Shown: positions 22,641 through 35,154, counted from the first letter of the stretch. The stretch: 64,000 nt of DNA from Omphiscola glabra (GCA_964017045.1 OZ024807.1:12161241-12225240); one strand, 5' to 3'. A program made the numbers and translations. Notes: generated by a model from the sequence alone, not told the origin.

Positions 22641-23880
22641 GAAAACGTTGTGGCAGAGAACATAGAGTTTATAATAAATCCGTGCTTGTACAGGGATAAC
22701 TTACGAAATGGCTCGGCACTCAAAATCTTTGCCAATCTCTGTATTAATGATTTTTAAACAATTTTAAAAACGAAAAAAAAATAAACCCACAAAAAACTGG
22801 ATGTCTTCCCCAAAGATATCATTTTACTGCATTTACTTATATTGAACAATTAGGCATAGCGACTTTATTCAGTAACTGAAAACTATCCTACCACGACGTC
22901 AATGGTTTGGAAAAACTAAAAGTTGAAGATGTCTGTACGCGCTTCAGGCTCGCACCTAGGAAATTCCAGGCCCCGGGCAGCTGAGTTCAAGCCCCTTTCG
23001 TGTTTCAAGCTCGAAAACGGGTTGGCCCCTGACAAGTACTATGGTTGTCGTACCCCCCCCTCCCAGGTGCGGGCCTGCTCGCGTATTGACTCCTGGTCTG
23101 CTCACTGCCCTAGAATCATTGTGGTATTTGGACCGGAAAGCGGCCTCGGAGCAGAACACAGTTTTTGAACCACTGTACAGGGCCGAGGTCCCAGCCAGTG
23201 GTCTGTGTCAACAGTTGATTCGCGAGGACCACAACTGTATCTAAGACTGTGCAAGAGACGGTCGGAAGTACACCAGGAAGTATAACTCGCAATGTCTTGG
23301 ACTTATTCGACTTATTTATATTTTCTCCGCTCTCTTTATTTTCAAACGGTAACAAAAAAAAAAAAAAAAAAAAAAGGCCACCCAACTTTCCTTTATAATT
23401 AAAATGCTGAGCGAGTCATTATTTTCCACACACTCCTGCACTGTTGTTAAGCGCACTCGGAAGTTGAACGGAATCCGTCGCTGTCTTTTTCTATTTTCTT
23501 TTTTTTTCTATTAGCTGCCGATTATAAATTATATCCCCATACCATAATGCAGTTTAAGTTCTAAATAAAATAATATTTCCTGGACATTGTTTAGGGGCCT
23601 CTTCCAAAAAAGACATATCCCTTACCGCAAAAAAACGTACAAGTTTAATTTAGCTTTTTTGAATCGCTGTTTTCTCCCGTCCTTGATCAATTTACTTCGC
23701 GCTTTGCTAATGATGGTACTTGTAGCATGTGATGATCTCAACCAATTAGAGAATTCTTAAAAATGAAATATAGGTGATTATTATTTATTTTTTTAATGAA
23801 GGGGGTAAAAATCATTGAAGTTCAGGGGGTAAATGTATTTAAGAACTGTAACAGCGTTACGTTATCGTTATATTTACATT
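22641..23880. other. Intergenic sequence
   Basis: No gene. A cctcc-rich stretch and a B-box-like gagttcaagcccc near 22983 hint at a tRNA-derived SINE fragment, without a clear A box. A24 run at 23350-23375. Confidence 0.35.
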
Positions 23881-24440
23881 AAATTTACATTATTAAAAAT
23901 TGTCCTTACTAGTTTTCAAAGCTGCTAACCTATCAATCACTTGAGCAAAATCAATATCCTTCACCGTATCTATTTTAATTGATATTAGAGCCAGATCAAA
24001 AAGCCTTGACTGTCCCATGATGGATCGCAAGTAGTTCTTGACAAGCCTTCATTTTGAAAAGCTCTGCTCACATGAAATCACATTATATGATTCTAGGAAG
24101 TCTCATTCAGCTATGAATTTAAAGACATCAAATACTGACCAGTCCATGACTTTGTGAAATTCAATATCAGCTGCCTTTAGGTGTCTTCTAAGCCTTAATA
24201 TTTCTTTTAAAAGCTCATCTTCTGATAATTCAACATAGAAAGAGTTTATTTTTGGAACGGACATCAATAACTTTTCTTCACTAGCTGATAGTAGACTCTT
24301 GGGTAGAGCAGCCCACAACACATCTGCTACTTTCTTGATCGTAGATGATCTGATCTGGGGTTCAGAATGAAAGCTATCAATACACTCCACTTTAATCAAA
24401 TTTTTTCCCCGTTTCATTTTTTTTTTTAAATGACAAATGA
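23880..24440 (-). pseudogene. hAT transposase relic, C-terminal dimerisation part
   Basis: Minus-strand frame from 24417 (KKVADVLWAALPKSLLS, ELSEDELLKEILRLRRHL) to a stop near 24103. After a frameshift it resumes with CEQSFSKMKACQELL and FDLALISIKIDTVKDIDF, then FAQVIDRLAALKTSKD-like sequence. The ERSFSKLK...LALISI pattern is the signature of the hAT C-terminal dimerisation domain (ZMYM1-like lineage). At least one stop and one shift make it inactive. It shows that autonomous hAT elements existed here. Confidence 0.6.
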
Positions 24441-24944
24441 TGTCATACCACTTAACGCACCCTTAACAAAAAAAAAAATCCCGGATAAGCAGTGTAGTCC
24501 CAAACTTAAAAAAAAAAAAAAATAATAATAATACAAAGTAATTATAGGATTTTCTTCTTTAAAAGTCTTTGAACTCCTTGACTGAAGATATCATTGACAG
24601 TGTCTGTCATTAACAGGGACTGTCATATGAAGGAAATCGTATAGTGAAGGTGTGTGAAGGATGAATGACAATTTCTTTGCGCACGTCTTGCGCCTAAACC
24701 TTGTTTTGGGACGCTAATTTAGTGAATAATTATAGTAATTGGGGTAAGAAATAAATGAAGTATTGTGGGGTAGGACGACAGTCACTCCGCTGCTGACAGC
24801 AATCTTATGTCAGTGCTGCAGCACACTTCATGTTTCATGATAGTCGGATAGACGTGTCATCATATCATTGCATAAGTCTTAGTATGTGGGGTGTGCGGTT
24901 CGTATGTGTGATATTAGGATGAGCAATAGTTTTATGGGTGCTAG

Positions 24945-25225
24945 TCGGATGTTTGATAGTCGCATGTTTGAGGGTCAGATGTTTGATGATCGGACATTTG
25001 ATGGTCTGATGTTTGATGGCCAGATATTTGATGTTAAGATTTTTTATGGTCAGATTAGAAAGGTCGGGTTTTTGATGGTCAGATGTTTGATGGCCATAGG
25101 TTTGATGGTCGGACGTTCGATGTTAATGTTTTAATGTTTGATTTTTATCGGTCAGGTGTTTGATGGTCAGATGTTTGATGACCAGATCTTTGGCTGTCGG
25201 ATGTTTCATGGTCAGATTTGATGGT
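24945..25225. repeat. 15-bp degenerate minisatellite
   Basis: Repeated gatgtttgatggtca-type units (about 18) with many substitutions; open frames across it come from the repeat. Confidence 0.85.
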
Positions 25226-25229
25226 CACG

Positions 25230-27186
25230 CGCTATTCCTTACACCCTCAAACTTTCAACAACAACACGACACACTCAAAAAAATTGCATCTATCGGTGTC
25301 GTAAATTCTGTTGGATCTAAAATGTGTGGCTGCCTACTAGGCAAGTTATCAATAGCTGGACTATTTTTAGACGCCCCTCTTTCTGGCTTCCCGTGTATAT
25401 TTGGACCAGAATAAGCCCGCTAAGCCCCCCCCCCTTTTCCTACCACCCCTCCCCACTCCCGTCCCCAGCCAGGCCTGACCTGGTTTAACTCAAACGGATA
25501 TTGTAAAAATGATTTGGCGTACTAAGTGAGACGCCGTTGCAACCAGTTGTAGTGTAGCGAGGACGTTTTCTATCCGGATTTTCTTAATCCGGTCCAACAA
25601 CTGACTCACACTGTCTTCGTCATAAGGGAGTTCGTTTCTAAAAATAGTTCAACACGTTTGGGTGTTGAATAAAACATAACAAGTAGCTACTTTTTTTAAA
25701 ATGCTAGCTTTACTTGTTTGTAAATGGTGAAAATATTTTTTTTTTTTTTTTTAAAAACACGCAAAAAAACAACACACAAAAAAACAACACATTTCCAATG
25801 AAATTTTAAAGATAAGAAAGATGAACAAATTAAGCAGTGCCACAAAATGTCAGCTCTGTTGCGTTGAATAGTTTAAAATGTGTGCGTGTTAGTGTGGTGG
25901 TTTGTGTGGTTTTGTTTGTTTGTTTGTTTGTTTTTTGTTTTTTTGTTTGTTATCACGCAGAATGAGGCCGTCTTAACGTAGCATGAAGCTGTGCTCAGAA
26001 ACACTTGTCATGTGGGTCAAACTCGGGCAAAATGGGTGCATATCACGGGCACACACGTACAGACCGAGAGACAGGGATAGACAGAGAGGGGCTAGAGAGG
26101 CGTTAGAGAGATAGACAGTGAGAGAGGCAGGTGAGGTGAGGTATTTTGGGGAAGGCAAGATAAAAGATGAGATTTATGGGGGTTTTAACAAATTTTTGTT
26201 TTTTATGTTATTTTATTTATTTATTTATTTTTTTTGGCGGGGGGGGGGGGGGGGGCTACTTTTGGAGGGGGTGAGTAAAAGAGCAGTAACTTAATGTTAG
26301 ACTATTTATAATAAAATTTATTTCGTATAATGCCAATAGCCTTGAAGTAATAGTTATTGACCTCGAACAATCACAATGATCACAGTTCATAATACTTGTA
26401 GGCCCTATTTATTAAATGTATTATTATTAATTTTCTTCGGCATCTCCCTTGCCTAAAATTGTTCATCTTCTTCAAACACGTCATTGTGGCCTGTATTGGA
26501 AAACACACCATACCACACCCGTCTTTAGCTAAATCTTAAGAGCTGACTCGAATAACCCGCTGCGTAGAGATTACATGTACATTTCAATTCATCTTAATTG
26601 TTATTGCCGTTAGGTAGTCGGAGAATGTGATTTATCTTATTTTCTTCCCCGCTTTGTGATTGGTTAAAAATTATTATAAACATAATCGTGGGGCGCCACT
26701 TTGCCTACGCGGATCTATTTTTAGCTGTGCTTGTTTGTTACTAAATATAGACTATTCTTATAACCCGGTCGCCCCTCCCCCAAAAAGGACTCATTAAAAA
26801 AACTAAAAGAAAGAAAAAAACAGAAGTTTCAAATGATTTACTAGTAATATCTTGTCTTACTGTATGTTTGTTTTATTATAATTTTACCCGAGATCAATAT
26901 CTCTTATTTCGAGCATCCCCGGACGGGATATAACCCTATTGTCGCTATTGTTTTAGAACAAGACTCCGGAGCTCAAACATTAAACCAACACCCAAATTTC
27001 CAACTCAAGACGTAATTTCCAACACCGTTACCCAACGGTGAGAAAAATTCGGGAGACTTTTCTTTATGGATGGAGTTACCCTATATTTGTAACGGTTCGC
27101 TTAGATCCAGGGACACTAACCCCCCCCCCCCCTTTTTTTACATCAAACTTATGACACCTGAAATCACTTTGTTGTCGTAACGATTC
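25230..27186. other. Gene-free stretch
   Basis: Poly-C at 25427, T16 at 25737, (gttt)n at 25913-25945, a purine-rich gagagacag stretch 26060-26135 and a G run of about 16 at 26236-26254. No coding evidence. Confidence 0.4.
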
Positions 27187-27194
27187 ACTTAGAT

Positions 27195-27362
27195 CAGTGG
27201 TTCTCAACCTTCCTAATGCCGCGATCTTTTAATACAGTTCCTCATGATGTTATGACACCCCCCCACCCCCAACCATACAATTAAACTTGTTTACGTTGCA
27301 ATCATAATTATTTCTCATTCGATAGTCTTAAGGGGTCGGGACCCACGGGTTGAGAACCGCTG
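27195..27362 (-). mobile_element. SPIN-like hAT element, copy 3
   Basis: Starts cagtggttctcaaccttcct and ends gggttgagaaccgctg; flanks acttagat / actttgat (8 bp, one mismatch). Internally deleted compared with copy 2. Confidence 0.78.
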
Positions 27363-27681
27363 ACTTTGATCGCCGTTTCCCAGCAGTTTTTAATGCCCGT
27401 CGCCCCACCTGAGCACCTAAGAGGTTTTAGGTCCAACCTGTCCTGTCTAACATTGCCCCCACCCTTATCTTTCATATGTAAATACAGCTCCCCCCCCCCC
27501 CCCACAAACACCGATGCTAATCTTCAACTTGCGTACGCCCCACGTTGGGAAACACTAATTTAAAGGGAGATTCTATCACATACATTTGTCCCCGCACAAT
27601 GTAGTGACACAATCAAAATATCAGATCACGCTTTCAAGTAATAAACCAATTTAATCGATGAATTTCCAATTTGTCGTGGCG

Positions 27682-27860
27682 TGCAGCGGCGGAGTTAGCA
27701 GTTAAAGTTTGGGGTACAATCCTTTCGTTTACTCCCCTTCTCCCACCAACAAATGACTAAATGCTACTTAAATGTTTTGTTATGTTATCTTATTGTCACG
27801 TGAGATTGGTGCCCGCTGTCCGGTCCCACCTCCACCCCCCTGCTCCAGCGGCGCCCCTGA
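27682..27860. mobile_element. Possible small DNA transposon
   Basis: Starts cagcggcggagttagcag and ends ctccagcggcgcccctg, imperfectly inverted, of the CAGNGGCG type. No target duplication found. Confidence 0.3.
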
Positions 27861-27862
27861 TC

Positions 27863-28600
27863 ATTCAACTCGTCGGGGTGGCTTGAGGCTTCAAAACCCA
27901 CCTGATCGTGATTTTTAAACCAATCAACAGCCCAATCCGTACAATCACCAGAATATTATAGGGGAGGTTGGGGGCTAAACTTGTTTATAGAATCTGGTGG
28001 CTGTGGCACTACGTTAAGTCTTCTGACGGCCCGACGCCATGACACCCCCCCCCCACTAAACGTGTCACTAAACATAGATAACCTTCTAGCCCCGGCATGT
28101 TCCACACCGCCCACGAACGTTATGGGTTGGGCCGACGCCAGCTTTGACAAACAAACAAAAAAAAAAAAAAAAAAGGCTCTCTGTTCGGTCGTACAATGTC
28201 CTTGCCGGTGAGTGAACCGACTTTTTCTAGTGGGTCTACGGTTTACATTAGGGCCGAGCCGCTTCAAGTTTGTGTGTGTGTGTCCGGGTAGCGGGTTCGA
28301 GTATCTTGAGATAATACCATGTATGATTGTAGGGGGAAAAAAGGGTACTTCAATTTTAATTCACAGCAAAAATTATTATTATTGACACCTCCAATAAAAC
28401 AAATGCTCTTTTGAATAAAAACTTTGATTTCAATGCAAACATATGAGACACGCGTTAATGGAGGCTCATACATGAATGATGGACTTGAACGGATTTTACG
28501 AAAACTCTGTATCAGTATCACAAACCATTCAAATGTTTTGTTTTTAATTTTTTTAAAATTGTTTTATATATATACATATAAATGATTTCTATTTTTATTC
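27863..28600. other. Gene-free stretch
   Basis: Poly-C at 28045, A18 at 28157-28174, GT run at 28271-28282. No coding frame with recognisable homology. Confidence 0.35.
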
Positions 28601-28618
28601 TGCGAGGAATAGCATTCA

Positions 28619-29305
28619 AGCATATATCATCCTCACCATTATTCGGATCATATAAACGCATATATCATCCTCACCATTATTCGGATCATATAAACGCATA
28701 TATCATCCTCACCATTATTCGGATCATATAAACGCATATATCATCCTCACCATTATTCGGATCATATAAACCCATATATCATCATCACCATTATTCGGAT
28801 CATATAAACGCATATATCATCCTCACCATTATTCGGATCATATAAACGCATATATCATCCTCACCATTATTCGGATCATATAAACGCATATATCATCCTC
28901 ACCATTATTCGGATCATATAAACGCATATATCATCCTCACCATTATTCGGATCATATAAACGCATATATCATCCTCACCATTATTCGGATCATATAAACC
29001 CATATATCATCATCACCATTATTCGGATCATATAAACGCATATATCATCCTCACCATTATTCGGATCATATAAACGCATATATCATCATCACCATTATTC
29101 GGATCATATAAACGCATATATCATCCTCACCATTATTCGGATCATATAAACGCATATATCATCATCACCATTATTCGGATCATATAAACGCATATATCAT
29201 CATCACCATTATTCGGATCATATAAACGCATATATCATCATCACCATTATTCGGATCATATAAACGCATATATCATCATCACCATTATTCGGATCATATA
29301 ATAAA
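28619..29305. repeat. 38-bp satellite, about 18 copies
   Basis: Unit catatatcatcctcaccatt plus 18 bp (attcggatcatataaacg), period 38. Two unit types (cctcacc and catcacc) alternate in blocks, and a type with aaacccat occurs twice. Confidence 0.95.
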
Positions 29306-29672
29306 AGCATAATATCATCCTCACCAATATTTGGATCCTATAAAAAATTCATTTTCCGTTTGAAGTAATTTCGGACAATTTCCCCTTACTTTTTTTTCAC
29401 ACAAAATAAAGCCCTTACATTTCGCCACACACCAGTATCACGTCGTCCCAACCACTGAAAAGCTCTTGCAATTGCAAGCGTGTGTATCATACGGAGTGCC
29501 GACCACATGCGGTCAGTTGAATGTGGACAATTGGTTTTGTAAATGTAAAAAATGTGATTATCTGTAAGCAAACAAACAAACAATAAATATTCATAGTGTA
29601 AAATTTTCCAACTGGAAATCACAGGAAATTTAAAAACTGTTCCATGGCTTAGCCATATTTTCGAACTTAAAT

Positions 29673-29865
29673 CCCATCGTCGATGACATGTGGTGCCATC
29701 GTCCATGACATATGAGGCCCTCCTCCATGACATATGGGGCCATCCTTCATGAAACATGTGGCCATCCTCCTTGACACATGTGGCCATCCTCTATGACATA
29801 TGTGGCCATCCTCCATGACATATGTGGCCATCCTCCCTGACACATGGGGTCATCCTCCATGACAA
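29673..29865. repeat. 22-bp minisatellite, about 8 copies
   Basis: Units of ccatcctccatgacatatgt plus gg with scattered changes. Confidence 0.9.
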
Positions 29866-30002
29866 ATTCAAAACACACTGCGCTGTAAAAATGAGACACT
29901 ATTAAGTGATATCATCTGTCAGAATATATCCAGAACTAACTGAAGGTTAAAGATCTCTATTAATTTCAGGTTTATAATAATATGAAAGATAAAAAAATAA
30001 CA

Positions 30003-30080
30003 ATGAGCTTAGCCCTATAGGCTGGAGTACTGCGCTATAGAAAATCACCTTATAATAATAATAATAGTAATAATAAATAT
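30003..30080 (+). mobile_element. LINE tail fragment
   Basis: gagcttagccctataggctg then gtactgcgctata and (taa)n: the same 3' tail as the LINE copies at 22150 (minus) and 59395-59498. Confidence 0.65.
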
Positions 30081-30644
30081 AACGTCACATATGATCTTTA
30101 CCTCACCCCTGCCCCCACCGTGTCAAAAACGTACAGTGTTTCTTAGACAACAACCCACCCCCCCCCCTTTTTTTTCCATGTCAAAACCTGTCACATTTAC
30201 TAAGACCCCCTTCCCCCCATCCGAAGCATGACGTACTTTGTTGTCGACCCCTGTATTAAAAGTAGACCCATTTTTCTCATACAAATCTGTATGACCAAAC
30301 AAGACCTGTGACGTCATGGGCGATTGAATATAAGTGATAACAGTTGAAACAGTAATTTTTTTAATTAAAAAATGTTGTCAATAACTGTTTAGATATCTAG
30401 ATTGTCTAGAAAAGTATCTCGCGGCCCGTCCAATATAAAGTTGCCATGCGCTCCTCTGCACACACAAATGGTTTCCGAACCCAGCTGTAGATTCTACGGG
30501 TCGAACAAAAACAAATAGAAGAGTTAATACGTTTAAAAAAAAAAACAATTCACTCAGCTCTATCTCAACAAAGAATTCTCCGTCTTTATATTTCAGGCTG
30601 TGTAAAGAAGTCCGTATTCTAATTCTGGCAACATCAAACAACTT

Positions 30645-31010
30645 TTGAGCCACTCTGTGTAGAACACCATCTTTGTGACCGACTTTTGTAGGACGTCATC
30701 TCTGAAGTATACACTTGTGTACAACGTACGTCATCACCGTGTTTCACTTGTGTAGAGCTTCCTCTCCTTGAATCACTTGAGAGTAGAGCACCCTCTTCGC
30801 TGCTCTCATTGCTGTAGAACGCCATGTCTGGCAGCTCACTTGTGTAGAACTTCATCTCTAGCAGCTCACTTACGGACAGCGTCATCTCCGTGTCTCACTT
30901 GTGGAGAACGTCATCTCCGTAGATCACTTGCGTAGAACGTCATCTCTGACAGCTCAGTTGTGTACAACGTCATCTCCGTGACTCGTTTGTGTATAACACC
31001 ATCTCAGTAG
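30645..31010. repeat. 30-bp degenerate tandem repeat
   Basis: About 12 imperfect copies of acttgtgtagaacgtcatct-type units. It ends about 270 bp before the gene at 31280. Confidence 0.8.
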
Positions 31011-31279
31011 AGTTTACTAACTACATTTCTTAAACGCAGGACGAAAAAACAAAACAATCACCATTCAGAAAAGCTAAATATTTCCAAATTAATAGCGGTA
31101 GTTTATATATTTATTTTAAATTCGCTATCATTAATACCTACGAGTCGTAATTTGTAAGCGTTTTGAATTGCAACTATCAAAGCGCTTAGACATCCTAAAA
31201 ATAACCACCAACTTAAAGTCAAACATTGCTAATAAGCATATTTTATAACGCACTAGTCCACACACAAAACAATCTCTGA

Positions 31280-31621
31280 ATGGCGAAAAGTGAGCCCCCC
31301 TACCCTTGGGATGAACTGATCAAAGGGTTAATTGGTATCGGAGTGATCGTGTCCATTTTCCACCTGAGTAAACCAGGAGAAGATGTCCTGAATGTCGTGC
31401 TCCGAACGCTCATCGACGGCACCGGCCAGGTACTGAACACGACCTACAGATCGTTCGAAAGATTCATCTTCCACACGCTGCGCTACTACTGGCTGCCGTT
31501 CGCCGTGCTGCTGGCCACGTGGTGCGTGTTCCCCGACATCGTGGACGACTTCCTGTTTTTGGTGTACCTGGGCTACAAGCGCTACGTCAACCTCTTCTTC
31601 TCAGAGGGGAACAAAAACTGA
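31280..31621 (+). CDS. Small two-pass membrane protein, unknown family, single exon
   Basis: 113 residues from ATG (context CTGAATGG) to TGA. It begins MAKSEPPYPWDELIKGL. Two hydrophobic segments: about residues 15-31 (GLIGIGVIVSIFHL) and about 70-90 (YYWLPFAVLLATWCVF), followed by an aromatic stretch and a basic end. The coding part is much more GC-rich than its flanks and prefers C or G in third positions, unlike chance frames here. An AATAAA at 31812 lies 190 bases after the stop. No intron is needed. Family not recognised; it could be a small ER or mitochondrial membrane protein. Confidence 0.65.
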   Translation: MAKSEPPYPWDELIKGLIGIGVIVSIFHLSKPGEDVLNVVLRTLIDGTGQVLNTTYRSFERFIFHTLRYYWLPFAVLLATWCVFPDIVDDFLFLVYLGYKRYVNLFFSEGNKN

Positions 31622-31811
31622 TGTCAGTCCTGACAGGAAAACATTTGAAGGAAGCTGGTTTGATTCATCTCTACTGGCCAGAAAAAAAACCAAAAAACAT
31701 AAATATGATAATTTAAAACAATATGAGTTCTTTAAGATATGCTTAATTTTCTTTGTTATAAAGATTTTGATAAGACTACAGCCAAAGAAATATATTTAAA
31801 ATATTATAAAA

Positions 31812-31817
31812 AATAAA
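31812..31817 (+). terminator. Polyadenylation signal AATAAA
   Basis: Canonical hexamer about 190 bases after the stop codon at 31621, a likely 3' end for the small membrane-protein gene. Confidence 0.5.
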
Positions 31818-32146
31818 AACTTCAACCATCTTGTGTATTGTTTATTGAAATCTTCTTTTTTTTTTTTTTTCTTTCAATGAAGTCGTGATATTTAAGTGTA
31901 TTTGAAGTATGTCAAGTATTTGAGACAAACGTCAAGTCATGTATGTAGCTTTAGTTCATTGTATGTTGTTCTAATGAGATTCTAATTTCTCCTAAATTTG
32001 GACCATACACATCAGGGTCACAAAATAGTGAAAATGGACAATGATGAAATTCAAAGGCAATGAAATTCCCTTTTTTATTTTCATTTATATAAGCCTGGGT
32101 CAACTGTCAGCTAACGTGCAGTTCATTTACAACTGCCTAACGCCAG

Positions 32147-32376
32147 GGACGTCATTTGAAGGATACCTTTGTCTACTAAGTATCAGTATCTAGGACAGCA
32201 GAAAATCTAACATAGCAAAAGGGATAAAATAAATATTCGTTCTGTTAAAAATTAAAAATAGAAAACATCAATCATAATCTGACAATTCTTATTTAGATTG
32301 ATATGTTCTGTGGCGTTTGCAGTAATGGAAAAAAAAAACAACAACCCTTGAAGAAACGGAAATGACGTACATGAGG
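32147..32376. mobile_element. Possible small DNA transposon
   Basis: cagggacgtcatttgaagga at the left and ggaaatgacgtacatg at the right form imperfect inverted ends. The right part resembles the repeat at 14421-14530. Confidence 0.35.
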
Positions 32377-32490
32377 TACATCCCACTACGATTAGAACTA
32401 TTCTCTCGTAAATGTCAATAAAGTGTTTTTTCCTTTACTATTAATCTCTTATCTATATCAAGCTTCTCGTGTGACTCTTTGACTGCTTTC

Positions 32491-32518
32491 ATTTCCGGCT
32501 GCGTCATAACAAGATGGC
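32491..32518 (+). promoter_or_regulatory. Housekeeping-type promoter motifs over a start codon
   Basis: TTTCCGG (ETS type) at 32492-32498, TGCGTCA (CRE-like) at 32500-32506, and AAGATGGC at 32511-32518, the YY1-type motif that often surrounds the start codon of TATA-less genes. Confidence 0.45.
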
Positions 32519-32642
32519 TGCTTCCTATTCAGCATATTTGGTATTGAGAGTATATTACACCAAGAGCTGCAATCAGAAAATATCGTCTCTCGTAGACGGA
32601 AAGATGCCATACATACATACAATTATTTCTATAAGTTTGAAA
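32514..32642 (+). CDS. Candidate first coding exon of an unknown gene
   Basis: ATG at 32514 in a strong context (ACAAGATGGC) opens 43 codons (MAASYSAYLVLRVYY...) that end exactly at a consensus donor AAA|GTAAGTAT in phase 0. The promoter motifs just upstream support a real start. The next exon was not found; the frame closes a few codons into the intron. The phase does not fit the IkB-like exon at 53176 unless other exons lie between. Product unknown. Confidence 0.4.
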
Positions 32643-32861
32643 GTAAGTATGGTTCAATAATGAGTTCAATAGCGCGTAAAATATAATTGCCGATAACTAC
32701 GCTAAACTAAATGATTTTTTTTTTAAAATAACGCAACTGCGTTAAAATAGTTAAATGCGAAATATTTTCTTTCGGAAAATGAAATTGTCTCATTTTAAGT
32801 AAGGTGTAAAAAAAAAAATTCGGTTTAAAAGTGGTTGGGACATCCGAATATTTAATCGAAG

Positions 32862-33135
32862 TAGCTATTGGTATTGGTACACGGCTACCAGAATTGAGAG
32901 GTTGGGATTAAAAAACGATTTAAAATATTTTTGTTGGGTTTGTAAGACCAAGTGAGGTATCAAATGAAATATAATTGAATGTACTATACGTTTGAAATCT
33001 TAATTCTTCATTTTAACTAAAATAAACTACCACAAATGACATCCGAATAGCATTGAGTTTAATGTGTCCCGGGTCCGAAAGGGGGCGCTGCGTGTCCGTG
33101 TACATTTTGACTAATGCTATTCGGATGTGTGAGAG
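32862..33135 (+). repeat. Unclassified dispersed repeat with central palindrome, copy 1
   Basis: Runs from ctattggtattggtacacgg through gagaggttgggattaaaaaa to the palindromic block acatccgaatagcatt ... aatgctattcggatgt (33040-33127), whose loop holds gggggcgctgcgtgtccg. A reversed copy lies at 48415-48730. No termini of a known transposon class recognised. Confidence 0.7.
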
Positions 33136-33379
33136 AAAGCATAAAAAAATATCGCATACTTTTTTTTTTAATTTTTTATTTTGTACAAAATGATGTGCAC
33201 TAAGAAATAGATAAATAACTGTCTTATGTGAAGAGTTAACTCTATAAAAATGAACCTGGAGGTGTGGGGCAGGGGATTTAAAAAAAGAAATTCCCTCTGG
33301 TATAATGCAATACAATTTTAATTCGAGTCAAATTTAACGCAATGAATAATATACATGAGATCATGTATCTTGTTTTTAG

Positions 33380-33450
33380 TTTTCGCCGGCGACACTCAGA
33401 TAACCCTACTCGACCCTATTTGGGGTTAAGTTCCATTGGTTGAGAAGCCC
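33380..33450. mobile_element. hAT-like right terminus, truncated
   Basis: ttggttgagaagccctg resembles the right end of SPIN-like copies, preceded by tttggggttaagttcc; the rest of the element is missing. Confidence 0.4.
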
Positions 33451-33465
33451 TGCGAGCTTCTGTGA

Positions 33466-33662
33466 CAGTGGTTCTCAACCTTCCTAATGCCGCGACCCTT
33501 TAATACAGTTCCTAATGTTGTGGCGAACTTCAGCAACAAAATTTTTTTTGTTTCTACTTCATAACTGTAGATTATATGTGTTTTCAGATGGTTTTAGGCG
33601 ATCCCTGGTAAAGGGTCGCGCGACACCCTTTGGGGTCGCGACCCACAGGTTGAGAACCGCTG
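33466..33662 (-). mobile_element. SPIN-like hAT element, copy 4
   Basis: cagtggttctcaaccttcct to cacaggttgagaaccgctg, with flanks ttctgtga / gtctatga (6 of 8 match). Interior cttcataactgtagattata and ttttcagatggttttaggcg as in the other copies. Confidence 0.77.
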
Positions 33663-34404
33663 GTCTATGACCTTTGTATTATCTTCACGGACGCCACTCG
33701 TCACAAAGACTGACTTATCGCTACTGCGCATGACAACAGTGGCGTTTATCTCAGTGTTCTTGGAATCGTTTCTAGGTCGCCGTACGACAAGTGCTGCGAA
33801 TAACTACCAATCCGCTACAGGCCTCTAAAAATAAAATAAAATTTTAAAAATTCGGTGATTCTTGCACATACGCAGTGAAAGACAAATGCAAGGCGTCAGT
33901 GGGCCAAGGCCATTGGAACCAAGACAGGTTCGGTAAGTCGAGCTGGAAGTTTCTTTAAAAGTTGCACAGGGTTTATTGATTCTGGCAGAAATATTGCAAT
34001 TGGATATTGTGCCGTTGTCTGTGGGAAATAGGTATTAATTATCCATGACCGTATTAACACATTTTTGTACCCTAGTTCAAAGCACATAATTCCTAACACC
34101 ACCCCCACCCCACACACTTTTTTAAAATTTATTTAAAACATTTTATTTATAATTGCATATTAAAAATATGATGGTTCATTTTTAAAACATTATCACTTAA
34201 TAAAAATCTTTGTAATCTTTGAATTACGTTATATACTTTGGTTATTCAAATCTACACTAATACAGCATTTCACATGGCAATTTTAAAATAATGCTATAAT
34301 GAAATTGTGTAAATATTTGGTTTGTTATTTCTTCTATACATAGGCCACCTTGGACTGCTACGCCATATGGGAAATCCGACCCTGCAAGCATCAATATTTG
34401 AGGC

Positions 34405-34601
34405 CAGAGGTCGGGAAACTCATTATTCAAAAGAGCCAAAAATCAGCAGTAAGACGATTTTAACCACAAAAAATAAAAGTGAGCCAAATTTCTTTTCAAG
34501 CACCTGTCAAGAACCATGTTTTTCGGAGTCAAAACCGATTTGTGGCCGACTGGGCGAGCCGCACTCAGGTTACTAAAGAGCCGCGATTTGCCGAGCGTTG
34601 C
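34405..34601. mobile_element. hAT-like (Charlie-type) small element
   Basis: Starts cagaggtcgggaaactcatt with attcaaaagagcc inside, and ends in the imperfect inverse taaagagccgcgatttgccg. Termini and sub-terminal motifs are of the Charlie type. The target duplication is not clean. Confidence 0.5.
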
Positions 34602-35154
34602 TTTAGGGAAAGTTAAATTTTAAAAAATAAATTTTAATTATCGGAAGACCCAGAACATATGATATCCAAATAAATACATGATACAGCTAAGAGAAATACA
34701 ACTGGCATCACACTATATTTTTTTCAGAAGGTCGCCTCACAGAAAATCTCTCCTTGTAATCACACGTACCGTAGCAGTTTGGGTCTTTGGTTCTACACAG
34801 AGACCGAGCGATCTACATTGTGATCTGGGGAGCACTTAAAATTTTTAATTTCCAATAATATGTTGTCTTGGTTTTTTTTTTAATTCTATGTTGAAGAAGG
34901 TATTTAGCCCGAAAACTCCTTTCATTGTCCTGTCTTTTTTTTTTTTGTCAAGCCTGACCATATTTATTTAATTCATATGGTTTGAACGCAGTCCCCAGTA
35001 ACCCTTATATTATTCTATATTTCTCGCCCTTGGGTTGAACACCAAAAAGAAAATGAGAAGATGACTTATATTTTTTACCACACGAATCCAGTGCTATTTT
35101 TGTCCGGGTATGTTAATGCGGTTGAGTATACGGCGTAACCATTACTTACCCCAG

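Noticed and set aside
28619..29305. CRISPR-like direct repeats
   Set aside because: The 38-bp units are contiguous without unique spacers, in an intron-bearing animal genome; it is a satellite.
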